From positions 29,483-93,482 of the forward strand of contig NZ_PNRF01000001.1 in NCBI RefSeq assembly GCF_002879615.1: a stretch of DNA of 64,000 bases, read 5' to 3'. Below the pieces are notes generated by a model. That model was not told the origin of the DNA. It was given only the letters and a program-made list of their open reading frames with translations, and made no database searches. A program made the translations under genes and the position numbers. Each line of letters begins with the position of its first letter. Positions within the stretch are counted from its first letter, which is position 1. This DNA is from Billgrantia endophytica. GTDB lineage: Bacteria; Pseudomonadota; Gammaproteobacteria; Pseudomonadales; Halomonadaceae. This document shows positions 7,795 to 15,958 of this stretch, piece by piece.

Positions 7795-8664
7795 GTGGGC
7801 TATCTGATAGGCGTTACCGCACTGTGGGCCTTCTCGTTTTCTCTGATCGGTGCCTATCTGGCCGGCCAGGTGGACAGTTATTTTGCCGTGCTGGCGAGGG
7901 TGGCCCTGGCCGCCGTGGTATTCCTGCCGTTCCTGAGGCCGTCACTGCTGCGCGGGCCTCAGCGCATGGCGCTGATGGGGCTTGGCGCCATCCAGCTTGG
8001 CGTGATGTACATCTTCTTCTATCAATCCTTCCTGCTGCTTTCAGTGCCGGAGGTATTGCTGTTCACCATCTTCACGCCGCTCTACGTCGCCTTGCTGGAC
8101 GATGCGATGTTCGGTCGTTTCACGCCGTTTCACCTTGTCACCGCGGCATTGGCGGTGGTAGGGGCGGCTGTGATCCGGTTCGAGGGTCTCGACAGCGGCT
8201 TCTGGCTCGGTTTTCTGGTCGTGCAGGGAGCCAATCTCTGCTTTGCCCTGGGCCAGGTGGGTTATCGCCGTCTCTCCGCCGAACTACCACCCTCCTTGCC
8301 GCGGCACAGCGTCTTTGCCTGGTTCTACCTGGGCGCCTTGATGGTGGCCCTGCCGGCCTTCGCCATACTGGGCAATGCCGATGCCATGCCCAGTACCGGA
8401 CTGCAGTGGGGGGTGCTGGCATGGCTTGGGCTGGTGGCCTCTGGTATCGGCTATTTCCTGTGGAACCTGGGGGCCACCCGGGTGGACGCCGGAGCGCTGG
8501 CCATCATGAACAATGCCTTGATCCCGGCGGGGCTGCTGGTCAATCTGGTGATATGGAACCGTGACGCCGACCTGGTGCGCCTGTCTCTGGGCGGGGCGAT
8601 CATCGTTGGCTCGCTGTTCCTGAATGAGTGGTGGCTCCGTCGTCGCGCGCCTGCCACCGCCTGA
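7795..8664 (+). CDS. EamA/DMT-family transporter
   Basis: A polytopic membrane protein of ~289 residues with about ten hydrophobic segments arranged as two EamA repeats (~5-135 and ~150-285). The repeat-end signatures PLYVALLDD and ASGIGYFLWNLG are typical of drug/metabolite exporters. Members export amino acids or other small metabolites; the substrate cannot be read from sequence. The GTG at 7795 has GGGG upstream and fits the promoter; a TTG at 7774 would add seven residues. NAD kinase follows after a short gap. Confidence 0.82.
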   Translation: MGYLIGVTALWAFSFSLIGAYLAGQVDSYFAVLARVALAAVVFLPFLRPSLLRGPQRMALMGLGAIQLGVMYIFFYQSFLLLSVPEVLLFTIFTPLYVALLDDAMFGRFTPFHLVTAALAVVGAAVIRFEGLDSGFWLGFLVVQGANLCFALGQVGYRRLSAELPPSLPRHSVFAWFYLGALMVALPAFAILGNADAMPSTGLQWGVLAWLGLVASGIGYFLWNLGATRVDAGALAIMNNALIPAGLLVNLVIWNRDADLVRLSLGGAIIVGSLFLNEWWLRRRAPATA

Positions 8665-8727
8665 GTGGGTTTGCCCGGCCAGTGGCCAGTGGCCATAATG
8701 GCCGGCCGTGATCGGAGAGGCCAGGGC

Positions 8728-9609
8728 ATGCAAACCTTCAAGAATATCGGTCTGATCGGCCGCCTGGGCAGTGCCAAGGTGGTCGAGACACTCAAGCGGC
8801 TGATGCATTTTCTCGATGAGCGGGACTATCACGTGATCATCGAGGATCGCACAGCCACCGTGCTGCTCGATCATGGGCATCCGGAAGCCAGCCGCCGTAC
8901 GCTCGGAGAGCTGTGTGACCTGGTCATCGTGGTGGGGGGGGATGGCAGCCTGTTGGGCGCGGCCCGGACCCTTTGCCACAGCGGGACCCTGGTGCTGGGC
9001 GTCAACCGTGGCCGACTGGGCTTCCTGACCGATATTTCCCCCGATGAGCTGGAAGAGCGTGTCGGCCAGGTCCTGGCCGGACAGTACGAGGTCGAGGAGC
9101 GCTTTTTGCTCGACGCCGAGCTCTACCGGGACGGCTCCCTGGTCGGCAGCGGTGATGCGCTCAATGAAGTGGTGCTGCATCCGGGCAAGGCCGTGCGCAT
9201 GATCGAATTCGAGCTGTTCATCGATGACCAGTTCGTCTACAGCCAGCGCAGCGATGGCCTGATCATGGCGACTCCCACCGGTTCGACGGCCTACTCGCTG
9301 TCCGGTGGAGGCTCCATCATGCACCCCAAGCTGGATGTCATCGAACTGGTCCCCATGTTTCCCCATACGCTTTCGAGCCGTCCCATCGTCATCGACGCGG
9401 CGAGTGAGATTCGCGTGCATATCGGCGAGACGAATCAAACCTATCCACACATCAGCTGCGATGGGCAGACGCGTGCCGTGGCCAAGCCGGATGACGTGCT
9501 GGTCGTGACGCGCAAGCCACAGCGTGTACAGCTGGTACATCCGCTTGGTCACAACTTCTATGAAGTCCTGCGCAGCAAGCTGGGCTGGAGCAACCGGCTG
9601 GGGGACTGA
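8728..9609 (+). CDS. nadK: NAD kinase
   Basis: Phosphorylates NAD to NADP in the cytoplasm. The 293-residue length matches gammaproteobacterial NadK. The sequence shows the catalytic GGDGS motif (VVGGDGSLLGAART, ~72-85), NRGRLGFLTD, ALNEVVLHPGK, and the second nucleotide-binding segment RSDGLIMATPTGSTAYSLSGGG. The ATG at 8728 is preceded by GGAGAGG; the frame is open upstream but lacks a better start. The metallophosphoesterase gene begins one base after the stop, so the two are cotranscribed. Confidence 0.95.
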   Translation: MQTFKNIGLIGRLGSAKVVETLKRLMHFLDERDYHVIIEDRTATVLLDHGHPEASRRTLGELCDLVIVVGGDGSLLGAARTLCHSGTLVLGVNRGRLGFLTDISPDELEERVGQVLAGQYEVEERFLLDAELYRDGSLVGSGDALNEVVLHPGKAVRMIEFELFIDDQFVYSQRSDGLIMATPTGSTAYSLSGGGSIMHPKLDVIELVPMFPHTLSSRPIVIDAASEIRVHIGETNQTYPHISCDGQTRAVAKPDDVLVVTRKPQRVQLVHPLGHNFYEVLRSKLGWSNRLGD

Positions 9610-9610
9610 C

Positions 9611-10615
9611 GTGACGAGACAGGCAGCAATCGAAGGCTACGACCTGATCGGCGACGTGCACGGCTGCGGTGCCACGCTGGGCGCTCTGCTGGAAACGCTC
9701 GGCTACCACCAGCGTGCCGGCGTGTACTGCCATCCCCGTCGACGGGTGATATTTCTGGGAGACCTGATCGATCGTGGCCCCCGCATCCGCCTGGCGGTGA
9801 ACATCGCCCGGCGCATGGTCGAGGAAGGGGAGGCCCATATCGTCATGGGCAATCATGAATACAATGCCCTGGCGTATTGTCATCGGGCGCCGCGCCGCTT
9901 TGGTCGTGAATGGCTTCGCGCCCATTCGCCACGCCACAACCGCATCATCAAGGAGACGCTGGACCAGTACCGCGATCATCCTGGCGAGTGGGAAGACGTT
10001 CTGGCCTGGTTTCTGGATATCCCGCTCTTTCTGGAACTGCCGGGACTGCGGGTGGTTCACGCCTGCTGGGACCAGTCGCTGATCGATGAGCTGCGTCGGA
10101 CCCATCCCGATGGCCGTATCGACGAAGCCTTTCTCGAGGCCTCGGTGGACCCCGGCACCCAGGCTTTTCGGGTGCTGGACCGGCTCACCCGCGGTTCCCA
10201 TATCCCGCTGCCGAGGGGCGTCGAGATCCACTCGGGCGATGGGTTCACCCGGCGCAGCTTTCGCGCCCATTTCTGGGCTCGCGAGCCCAGAACCTGGGGC
10301 GATGTGATCTTCCAGCCGGATAACCTCCCCGATGACCTCGAGGAGCGGTCGCTGACCGACACCGAAAGGTCCCGGCTGAGCTACTACGGGCCTGAACAGC
10401 GGCCGCTCTTCATTGGCCATTACTGGTGTGAGGGAATCCCCGCCCTGCCTGCGGCCAATATAGCCTGCCTGGATTACAGCGCCGTGAAGTTCGGGCGATT
10501 GGTCGCGTATCGCTGGAGCGGTGAAGCGCACCTGGATGCCAACCACTTCGTCTGGATCAGAGTGCCCCCCGAGGAGCAGGCAAGGCCAAGGCCCTGGGAA
10601 ATCGACTTCGATTGA
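9611..10615 (+). CDS. Metallophosphoesterase (calcineurin-like)
   Basis: A 334-residue predicted phosphatase starting at a GTG one base after the nadK stop. It carries the metal-binding blocks in order: GDVHGC (~13-18), GDLIDRGP (~46-53) and GNHEYNAL (~80-87), with a later histidine GHYWCEG (~272). This is the PPP/ApaH-like fold with two metals. The C-terminal half is longer than in serine/threonine phosphatases or ApaH, so the substrate (diadenosine tetraphosphate, phosphoprotein or other) is open. The tight link to nadK could point to a nucleotide substrate, but that is inference. Confidence 0.85.
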   Translation: MTRQAAIEGYDLIGDVHGCGATLGALLETLGYHQRAGVYCHPRRRVIFLGDLIDRGPRIRLAVNIARRMVEEGEAHIVMGNHEYNALAYCHRAPRRFGREWLRAHSPRHNRIIKETLDQYRDHPGEWEDVLAWFLDIPLFLELPGLRVVHACWDQSLIDELRRTHPDGRIDEAFLEASVDPGTQAFRVLDRLTRGSHIPLPRGVEIHSGDGFTRRSFRAHFWAREPRTWGDVIFQPDNLPDDLEERSLTDTERSRLSYYGPEQRPLFIGHYWCEGIPALPAANIACLDYSAVKFGRLVAYRWSGEAHLDANHFVWIRVPPEEQARPRPWEIDFD

Positions 10616-10895
10616 GTGTCCGGCCTGCCTGCGCCTGTTGGTTGCAAAGCATTACAATATTTTTTTCAGGGGGCGTGAACTTCCTGGCGCTGGACCCGTC
10701 TGAGTAGGTGTTCCCTTGAATGATCCCTTGCTCTTGTCCGGCGGCCCCCTTCCGCCGGACTTTTTCTGTGCCCCGGTTTTGTTCGCCCGTGGCTCTGGTT
10801 GGCCGCCAGGCGGATGTTTTTCACCAGGCCGCCATTGTGATGCCCGGCTTATCAAAGCAAGATTCCTGTTAATGAAGCCTATTCAGGGAGAGTTC
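10616..10895. other. Intergenic region upstream of rhomboid gene, with strong terminator
   Basis: It contains a T-rich tract near 10655-10665 and a strong intrinsic terminator at 10736-10765, 120 bases beyond the upstream stop. The distance allows a short non-coding transcript between ~10640 and 10765. An open frame from 10716 into the rhomboid gene crosses the terminator and is unlikely to be translated. Confidence 0.5.
10736..10765 (+). terminator. Intrinsic terminator
   Basis: GTCCGGCGG and CCGCCGGAC form a perfect 9-bp stem with a 7-base loop, followed by five T. It ends nadK-metallophosphoesterase transcription or a short RNA just upstream. Confidence 0.88.
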
Positions 10896-11741
10896 ATGTA
10901 TCGCGTCATGCTGTTTCCCCACGATGCCGATGTCGGGGACTTGCGCCGTGCGCTGTGGGCCCATCGAATCGGTCACCGATTTACCAATGAGGAGGAGGGT
11001 CAGGTGCTGTGGCTGGCCAACCCCACCCAACATGATGCCATGATGCAGCTGCTGTCCCGCTGGCAGAGGGGCGAGACACTCATGTCGGAGCGGCGCCGCC
11101 TCCCCGCAGGCGGTGCTTCGCTGGCGATTCCGTTTCGCCAGGCGCCGGTCACCGCCACGGCCCTGGCCGTGTCATTACTGGTATTCGCCCTGATGTGGCT
11201 GTTGGGCGATATCGTGGTGGCTGTCTTGACCATTGTGCCGATCGGTATCGCCAACGGTGGCCTTGCCTTCGGCAGCCTTGGCGATGCGCTGGCCACCGGG
11301 CAAGTCTGGCGGTTGCTGTCGCCGGCCTTCCTGCATTTCGGCTGGATGCATCTGATCTTCAACATGATGTGGCTGTGGTATTTCGGTCGTCAGGTCGAGG
11401 CCTTGCATGGCCCGGGGCGCATGCTGATGATCCTGCTGGTTGCCGGCATCGGGGCCAACCTGGCCCAGTACGCGACCGGCACGGTGCTGTTTGGCGGTAT
11501 GTCCGGCGTCGACTATGCCCTGCTGGGGTATGTCTGGCTGATGTCCCGGCGCGCGCCTCACAGCGGCTTCTTCGTACCGCAGATGCTGGTGGTGTTCATG
11601 CTGGGCTGGATGGTCTTCACCATGACCGATGCCGCCGGTGCCGTAGGCTTCGGTAACGTGGCCAATGAGGCCCATCTGGGCGGGCTAGTCGTTGGCCTTG
11701 CGCTGGGCTGGTATTATTCCGGTCGAGCCCGCCGCCATTGA
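10896..11741 (+). CDS. glpG: Rhomboid intramembrane serine protease, GlpG-like
   Basis: A membrane protease of 281 residues. The soluble N-terminal domain (MYRVMLFPHDADVGDLR.., ~1-60) resembles the GlpG cytoplasmic domain. About six membrane segments follow (~82-275) with an HFGWMHLIFNMMWLWYFG block, the catalytic serine in GGMSGVDYALLGY (~201) and the catalytic histidine in NEAHLGGLVVG (~258). It cleaves membrane-spanning substrates within the bilayer. The ATG at 10896 has AGGGAGAG upstream and matches the family N-terminus; the longer frame from 10716 contains a terminator. Confidence 0.9.
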   Translation: MYRVMLFPHDADVGDLRRALWAHRIGHRFTNEEEGQVLWLANPTQHDAMMQLLSRWQRGETLMSERRRLPAGGASLAIPFRQAPVTATALAVSLLVFALMWLLGDIVVAVLTIVPIGIANGGLAFGSLGDALATGQVWRLLSPAFLHFGWMHLIFNMMWLWYFGRQVEALHGPGRMLMILLVAGIGANLAQYATGTVLFGGMSGVDYALLGYVWLMSRRAPHSGFFVPQMLVVFMLGWMVFTMTDAAGAVGFGNVANEAHLGGLVVGLALGWYYSGRARRH

Positions 11742-11772
11742 GCGCCTGTTGCCACCTTTGAGAGAGTGACCC

Positions 11773-12057
11773 ATGAGCGATATGACCTTCGAGCGCATGA
11801 TTCAACAGATGACCCCGGTCATCTACGACAGCCTCAAGCAGGCGGTTGCGCTGCGCAAGTGGCCCGATGGGCGAAGACTGACCAGCGAACAGACCGAGCT
11901 TTGCCTCGAGGCGGTGATGCGCTACGAGATGGAGAACAACGTACCCGAGGCGCAGCGGGTCGGCTACCTGGAACAGCGTACCTGCGGCAGCGCCAGCAGT
12001 GGCGCCGATGTACCACCCGAGCTGGCGGGGCTGGCGCGGGATGCCACCCGTGGTTGA
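11773..12057 (+). CDS. DUF1315 (YeaC-like) small protein
   Basis: This 94-residue acidic protein follows the YeaC/DUF1315 pattern: FERMIQQMTPVIYDSLKQAVALRKWPDGRRLT near the N-terminus, then CLEAVMRYEMENNVPE and a PPELAG stretch. The function is unknown across the family. In many gammaproteobacteria it sits beside a DUF2797 gene, and the same pairing is seen here, with a 17-base overlap. Confidence 0.82.
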   Translation: MSDMTFERMIQQMTPVIYDSLKQAVALRKWPDGRRLTSEQTELCLEAVMRYEMENNVPEAQRVGYLEQRTCGSASSGADVPPELAGLARDATRG

Positions 12058-12895
12058 GGTGTCCTTGATCGAGGCTGACGCGTCGCCCCGGGGGTGCCTC
12101 TCCAAGATGGCCATCGTTCCCGGCGAGCCGGTGCGCTATACGCTGCGTGCCGGTGAGCTGCGGCTGGACCTCAATTCCCGGCTGGGCCGCCCCCTGCGGT
12201 TGGAATGGACCGGTGCCATTGCCTGCACGCATTGCGGACGCGCGACGAAGAAGAGCTTCGCCCAGGGATACTGCTACCCCTGTTTCAAGAAATTGGCCCA
12301 GTGCGATACCTGTATCGTCAAACCGGAAACCTGCCATTTCTTTGCCGGCACCTGTCGCGAGCCGGAGTGGGCCGAGCGCCATTGTTTCCAGCCCCATGTG
12401 GTCTATCTGGCCAACTCTTCCGGTCTCAAGGTGGGCATTACCCGAGGCACCCAGGTGCCGACGCGCTGGCTAGACCAGGGGGCGATTCAGGCCTTGCCCA
12501 TACTGCAAGTCGACACCCGCCAGCAGTCGGGTGTCGTCGAGATGCTGTTCAAGGAGGAGGTGGCCGATCGCACCAACTGGCGGGCCATGCTCAAGGGCGA
12601 GGTCGAGCCGATGGACCTGTGTGCCGAGCGGGATCGGCTGCTGGCACGCCTGGAAGGGGGCTTCGCCAACCTGCATGAGCGCTTCGGCGCAGAGGCCATC
12701 CAGGTTCTCGATGTGCCTCCGGTTGCCTTCGACTATCCGGTGCTCGAATTCCCGCGCAAGATCGTCTCGCACAACTTCGACAAGCAGCCCGTCGTGGCCG
12801 GAACCCTGCTGGGCCTCAAGGGGCAATACCTCATTCTCGACAGCGGCGTGATCAACCTGCGCAAGTTCACCGGTTATGAGGTGGTGGTCGGCTGA
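12041..12895 (+). CDS. DUF2797 zinc-ribbon protein
   Basis: A 284-residue protein with the conserved DUF2797 layout: CTHCGRATKKSFAQGYCYPC (~61-80), CDTC..PETCH, GTCREPEWAERHC, then VYLANSSGLKVGITR, TRWLDQGA and TNWRAMLKGEVEP. The cysteine pairs suggest two zinc sites, and the VYLANSSGLKVGITR part resembles a GIY-YIG-like fold; the family has no assigned role. The ATG at 12041 lies inside the DUF1315 gene, implying translational coupling. A later ATG at 12107 would cut conserved N-terminal strands. Confidence 0.85.
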   Translation: MPPVVEVSLIEADASPRGCLSKMAIVPGEPVRYTLRAGELRLDLNSRLGRPLRLEWTGAIACTHCGRATKKSFAQGYCYPCFKKLAQCDTCIVKPETCHFFAGTCREPEWAERHCFQPHVVYLANSSGLKVGITRGTQVPTRWLDQGAIQALPILQVDTRQQSGVVEMLFKEEVADRTNWRAMLKGEVEPMDLCAERDRLLARLEGGFANLHERFGAEAIQVLDVPPVAFDYPVLEFPRKIVSHNFDKQPVVAGTLLGLKGQYLILDSGVINLRKFTGYEVVVG

Positions 12896-12966
12896 AACGG
12901 GGCGGCAGGCGGCTCGTCGAAAGGCTATGCTTGTGCTTCCCATACCAACCGGCCAGGCAAAGGACC

Positions 12967-13653
12967 ATGTACCGACTGCATATCGCCAACAAGAACTATT
13001 CATCGTGGTCGCTGCGCCCCTGGGTGCTGATGCGTCAGCTCGAGATCCCGTTCGAGGAATGCTTGACGCCCTTCGATCCCGGTACGAGTTGGGCCTCGTT
13101 CCGTACTTTCTCGCCTTCGGGCCTGGTTCCGTGCCTGGAGGATGGCACACGCCCGGTCTGGGATTCGCTGGCTATCATCGAATATCTGGCGGAGCGCCAT
13201 GCCGGCGTCTGGCCAGCCGATGACGAGGCCCGCGCCTGGGCCCGCTGCGCCAGCAGCGAAATGCACGCCGGGTTCTCCGCCCTGCGCGGACAGTGCTCCA
13301 TGAACTGCGGGGTGCGGGTCAGGCTCCATGACGTGTCGCCGTCCCTGGCGCGGGACCTGGCCCGGCTCGATGAACTGTGGCAACAGGGGCTCGAGCGCTT
13401 TGGCGGCCCCTTCCTGGCGGGGGAGTCCTATACGGCGGTGGATGCCTTCTTCGCCCCGGTGGCATTCCGAATACAGGGGTTCGGACTTGAGCTGAGCGAG
13501 ACCTCGATGGCCTATGCGTCGACATTGCTCGCTCTCCCGAGCATGCGGCAGTGGCTGGGCGAGGCATTGGCCGAGCCCTGGCGTGAAGCGGACCACGAGG
13601 CGGAGCTGCACAGGAGTGGCACCGTGCTGGAGGATCTGCGCCAGGCGCCTTGA
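12967..13653 (+). CDS. Glutathione S-transferase family protein
   Basis: It is 228 residues long, the usual bacterial GST size. The thioredoxin-like N-domain starts YRLHIANKNYSSWSLRPWVLM, with SPSGLVPCLEDG (cis-Pro loop) and DSLAIIEYLAE (glutathione gamma-Glu site) in the right places. The helical C-domain contains FLAGESYTAVDAFFAPVAFR, the N-capping box region. NYSSWS at the active site is shared with a GST subgroup seen in proteobacteria. It should conjugate or reduce with glutathione in the cytoplasm; the substrate is unknown. The start has AAAGGA just upstream. Confidence 0.88.
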   Translation: MYRLHIANKNYSSWSLRPWVLMRQLEIPFEECLTPFDPGTSWASFRTFSPSGLVPCLEDGTRPVWDSLAIIEYLAERHAGVWPADDEARAWARCASSEMHAGFSALRGQCSMNCGVRVRLHDVSPSLARDLARLDELWQQGLERFGGPFLAGESYTAVDAFFAPVAFRIQGFGLELSETSMAYASTLLALPSMRQWLGEALAEPWREADHEAELHRSGTVLEDLRQAP

Positions 13654-13691
13654 TGCCTTCTCCTAAAGACGACGAGACGAGGACACACCCG

Positions 13692-14702
13692 ATGGCGGAC
13701 AGGATGCGTGCGATGCGATTGCATGTCCCCGGCCAGCCGCTGGTGCTGGACCGGATTCCTCGCCCCGAGCCTGGAACGGGAGAGGTTCAACTGCGGGTAT
13801 TGGCCTGTGGGGTCTGCCGTACCGACCTCCATGTGGTGGACGGTGAACTGACCGACCCCGTTCTGCCGCTGATCCCTGGTCATGAAATCGTCGGGTCCAT
13901 CACGGCGTTGGGGGAGGGCGTTGGGTCCCTGCAGGTGGGCGATCATGTCGGTGTGCCCTGGTTGGGCTGGACCTGCGGTACGTGCGATCACTGTGCGGCT
14001 GGACGGGAGAACCTCTGCGCGAAGGCCCGTTTCACCGGCTATACCCGCGAGGGTGGCTACGCCGAGTACTGCGTGGCCGATGCCCGTTACTGCTTTCCCC
14101 TGCGCGGCATTCAGGCCGCCGCCGACGCCCAGGCGGCAGCCCCTCTCCTGTGTGCCGGTCTGATCGGCTATCGGACCTGGCGATTGGCGGGCGGTGAGAC
14201 CCCACGACGCCTGGGAATCTATGGCTTCGGTGCCGCGGCGCATATTCTCGTGCAACTCGCTGTGGCCAAGGGGCAGTCCGTCTACGCTTTCACCCGCCAG
14301 GGGGACATCACCGCGCAGGCTTTCGCCCGGCGACTGGGCGCCGTATGGGCGGGCGGGAGCGATGAGACACCTCCCGAGCCACTCGACGCTGCGCTGCTGT
14401 TCGCCCCGGTTGGCGAACTGATACCCATCGCACTCTCCCACGTGCGACCGGGAGGAGCGGTCGTGTCGGGCGGCATCCATATGTCCGATATACCGTCCTT
14501 TCCCTACCGACTGCTGTGGGAGGAGCGCAGCGTCGGCTCGGTCGCCAACCTGACACGACGCGATGGCGAGGAGTTCCTGCCGCTGGCGGCACGACTGCCG
14601 ATACGCACCGAAACCCGGGCCTATCCGCTGGAAGAGGCCAACCAGGCGCTTGCCGACCTGCGCGAAGGGCGTCTGACCGGCGCGGCCGTGCTGATGCCCT
14701 GA
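13692..14702 (+). CDS. Zinc-dependent alcohol dehydrogenase (MDR family)
   Basis: A medium-chain dehydrogenase of ~336 residues. The catalytic zinc ligands are Cys42 (CGVCRTDLH) and His64/Glu65 (PGHEIVG). A structural-zinc lobe CGTCDHCAAGRENLC follows at ~95-109, and a Rossmann motif variant GIYGFGAAAH near 175. It likely oxidises alcohols or reduces aldehydes with NAD(P)H and resembles AdhP/AdhA-type proteins. Several in-frame starts exist (13653, 13692, 13704); 13692 has a weak purine-rich site. It converges on the radical SAM gene, with only 41 bases between stops. Confidence 0.88.
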   Translation: MADRMRAMRLHVPGQPLVLDRIPRPEPGTGEVQLRVLACGVCRTDLHVVDGELTDPVLPLIPGHEIVGSITALGEGVGSLQVGDHVGVPWLGWTCGTCDHCAAGRENLCAKARFTGYTREGGYAEYCVADARYCFPLRGIQAAADAQAAAPLLCAGLIGYRTWRLAGGETPRRLGIYGFGAAAHILVQLAVAKGQSVYAFTRQGDITAQAFARRLGAVWAGGSDETPPEPLDAALLFAPVGELIPIALSHVRPGGAVVSGGIHMSDIPSFPYRLLWEERSVGSVANLTRRDGEEFLPLAARLPIRTETRAYPLEEANQALADLREGRLTGAAVLMP

Positions 14703-14743
14703 GCCCGCGGCCTGAAACAGGGCTCGCGCTTGCCCATGTGGCC

Positions 14744-15826
14744 TCAGTCGAACAGATCGCCCTGGTCGCGTGGCGGACGAAAGACCGTGGTGTCCAGCCG
14801 CTGTGCCGATCGTACGGCGGGTATGTTGAACCCCAGGCGTCGGCATGCCCGATCGAAGCGCTGGGCCAGCAGGTCGGCAAACACCCCCTGTCCGCGCATG
14901 CGCTTGCCGAAGCGGGCGTCGTAGGCCATTCCTCCACGGCACTGACGCATCAGGCTCATCACCTTGCCGGCCCGCTCGGGGTAATGGGCATTGAGCCACT
15001 CCTCGAACAGCGGGGCCACTTCGTGAGGCAGGCGCAGCAGCGTCCACCCGGCGCAATCGGCGCCGGCCTCCCGGGCTGCGCCAAGCAGCCGTTCCAGCTC
15101 ATGGTCGGTCAGCCCGGGTATCACCGGCGCGATCAGGGCGCCGACCGGTATGCCGGCCTTCGCCAGCCGCTCGATGGTCCTGAGTCTGGCGCCGGGTGAT
15201 GCGGCCCGGGGCTCCAGGGTACGCTTGAGATCCGAATCAAGGCTTGTCAGGCTGATCATGACCCTGACCAGTTTCCTGCCGGCCAGCCCGGTCAGAAGAT
15301 CGAGATCGCGCAGGATCAGGGCGCTCTTGGTCACGATCGTGACGGGGTGGCGGCACTCGAGCAGGAAGGCCAGGAGCTGGCGTGTCGTTTTTCGCTCGGC
15401 CTCCAGGGGCTGGTAGCAGTCGGTATTGCCCGACAGATTGATCGGGCGGCAGGTATAGCCCGGCTTGCACATCTCCTCGCGCAGCCGTTCTACCAGACCG
15501 GTGCGGGCGATCAGTCGTGTCTCGAAGTCCAGTCCGGGAGAGAGGTCCCAGTAGGCATGGCTCGGCCGCGCGTAGCAGTAGATACAGCCGTGCTCGCATC
15601 CTCGGTAGGGGTTGAGGGAGCGGTCGAACCCCAGGTCGGGCGAGTTGTTCCACGAGAGGGCGCTGCGCGAGCGTTCGTCGCTCACCACGGTGGCCAGCCG
15701 GTCGGGCGTGGCCTCCTGCCACCAGCCATCGTCTACCGTTTCGCTGCTGGTGGGGGCGAAGCGATTGTCCGGATTGAAGGTCGCCCCGCGGCCCTTGCGT
15801 CTCATCGTTTCGGGATGGCTTGTCAT
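14744..15826 (-). CDS. PA0069-family radical SAM protein (SplB-like)
   Basis: A 360-residue radical SAM enzyme with its iron-sulfur cluster motif in GCEHGCIYCYARP (CxxxCxYC, ~84-95), preceded by WNNSPDLGFDRSLNPYRG and followed by SGNTDCYQPLE. This is the PA0069 family, distantly related to spore photoproduct lyase, with a conserved N-terminal arginine-rich leader (MRRKGRGATFNPDNRF). The ATG at 15826 has AGGAAT upstream. A perfect LexA box lies 20 bases upstream of the start, so SOS control is very likely, consistent with a DNA-damage role. My recollection that the P. aeruginosa homologue belongs to the LexA regulon should be checked. Confidence 0.9.
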   Translation of the reverse strand: MTSHPETMRRKGRGATFNPDNRFAPTSSETVDDGWWQEATPDRLATVVSDERSRSALSWNNSPDLGFDRSLNPYRGCEHGCIYCYARPSHAYWDLSPGLDFETRLIARTGLVERLREEMCKPGYTCRPINLSGNTDCYQPLEAERKTTRQLLAFLLECRHPVTIVTKSALILRDLDLLTGLAGRKLVRVMISLTSLDSDLKRTLEPRAASPGARLRTIERLAKAGIPVGALIAPVIPGLTDHELERLLGAAREAGADCAGWTLLRLPHEVAPLFEEWLNAHYPERAGKVMSLMRQCRGGMAYDARFGKRMRGQGVFADLLAQRFDRACRRLGFNIPAVRSAQRLDTTVFRPPRDQGDLFD

Positions 15827-15846
15827 TGGATATTCCTGTGAGAAAT

Positions 15847-15862
15847 CTGTATTTATATACAG
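15847..15862. promoter_or_regulatory. LexA (SOS) box
   Basis: CTGTATTTATATACAG matches the gammaproteobacterial LexA consensus CTGT-N8-ACAG exactly, with an all-A/T core. It sits 20 bases upstream of the radical SAM start and ~97 bases upstream of the divergent copper ATPase, so the radical SAM gene is the likely target. Confidence 0.88.
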
Positions 15863-15958
15863 TATAGAGGGGTCTGGCCACTTCGCCAAACGGCCTTTTC
15901 GCTGGTCACCGTGAAGGCAGGGCTTGGCCAGCGGGGACGGTTTGGTTAGGTTGAAGGG

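Noticed and set aside
14701..14725. GAGCCC...GGGCTC inverted repeat between adh and the radical SAM gene
   Set aside because: Only 6 bp with a 13-base loop and no T tract; too weak to call a terminator.
13512..15056. 514-codon minus-strand frame over gst, adh and the radical SAM tail
   Set aside because: It spans the coding strands of recognised genes, and its composition is that of a shadow frame.
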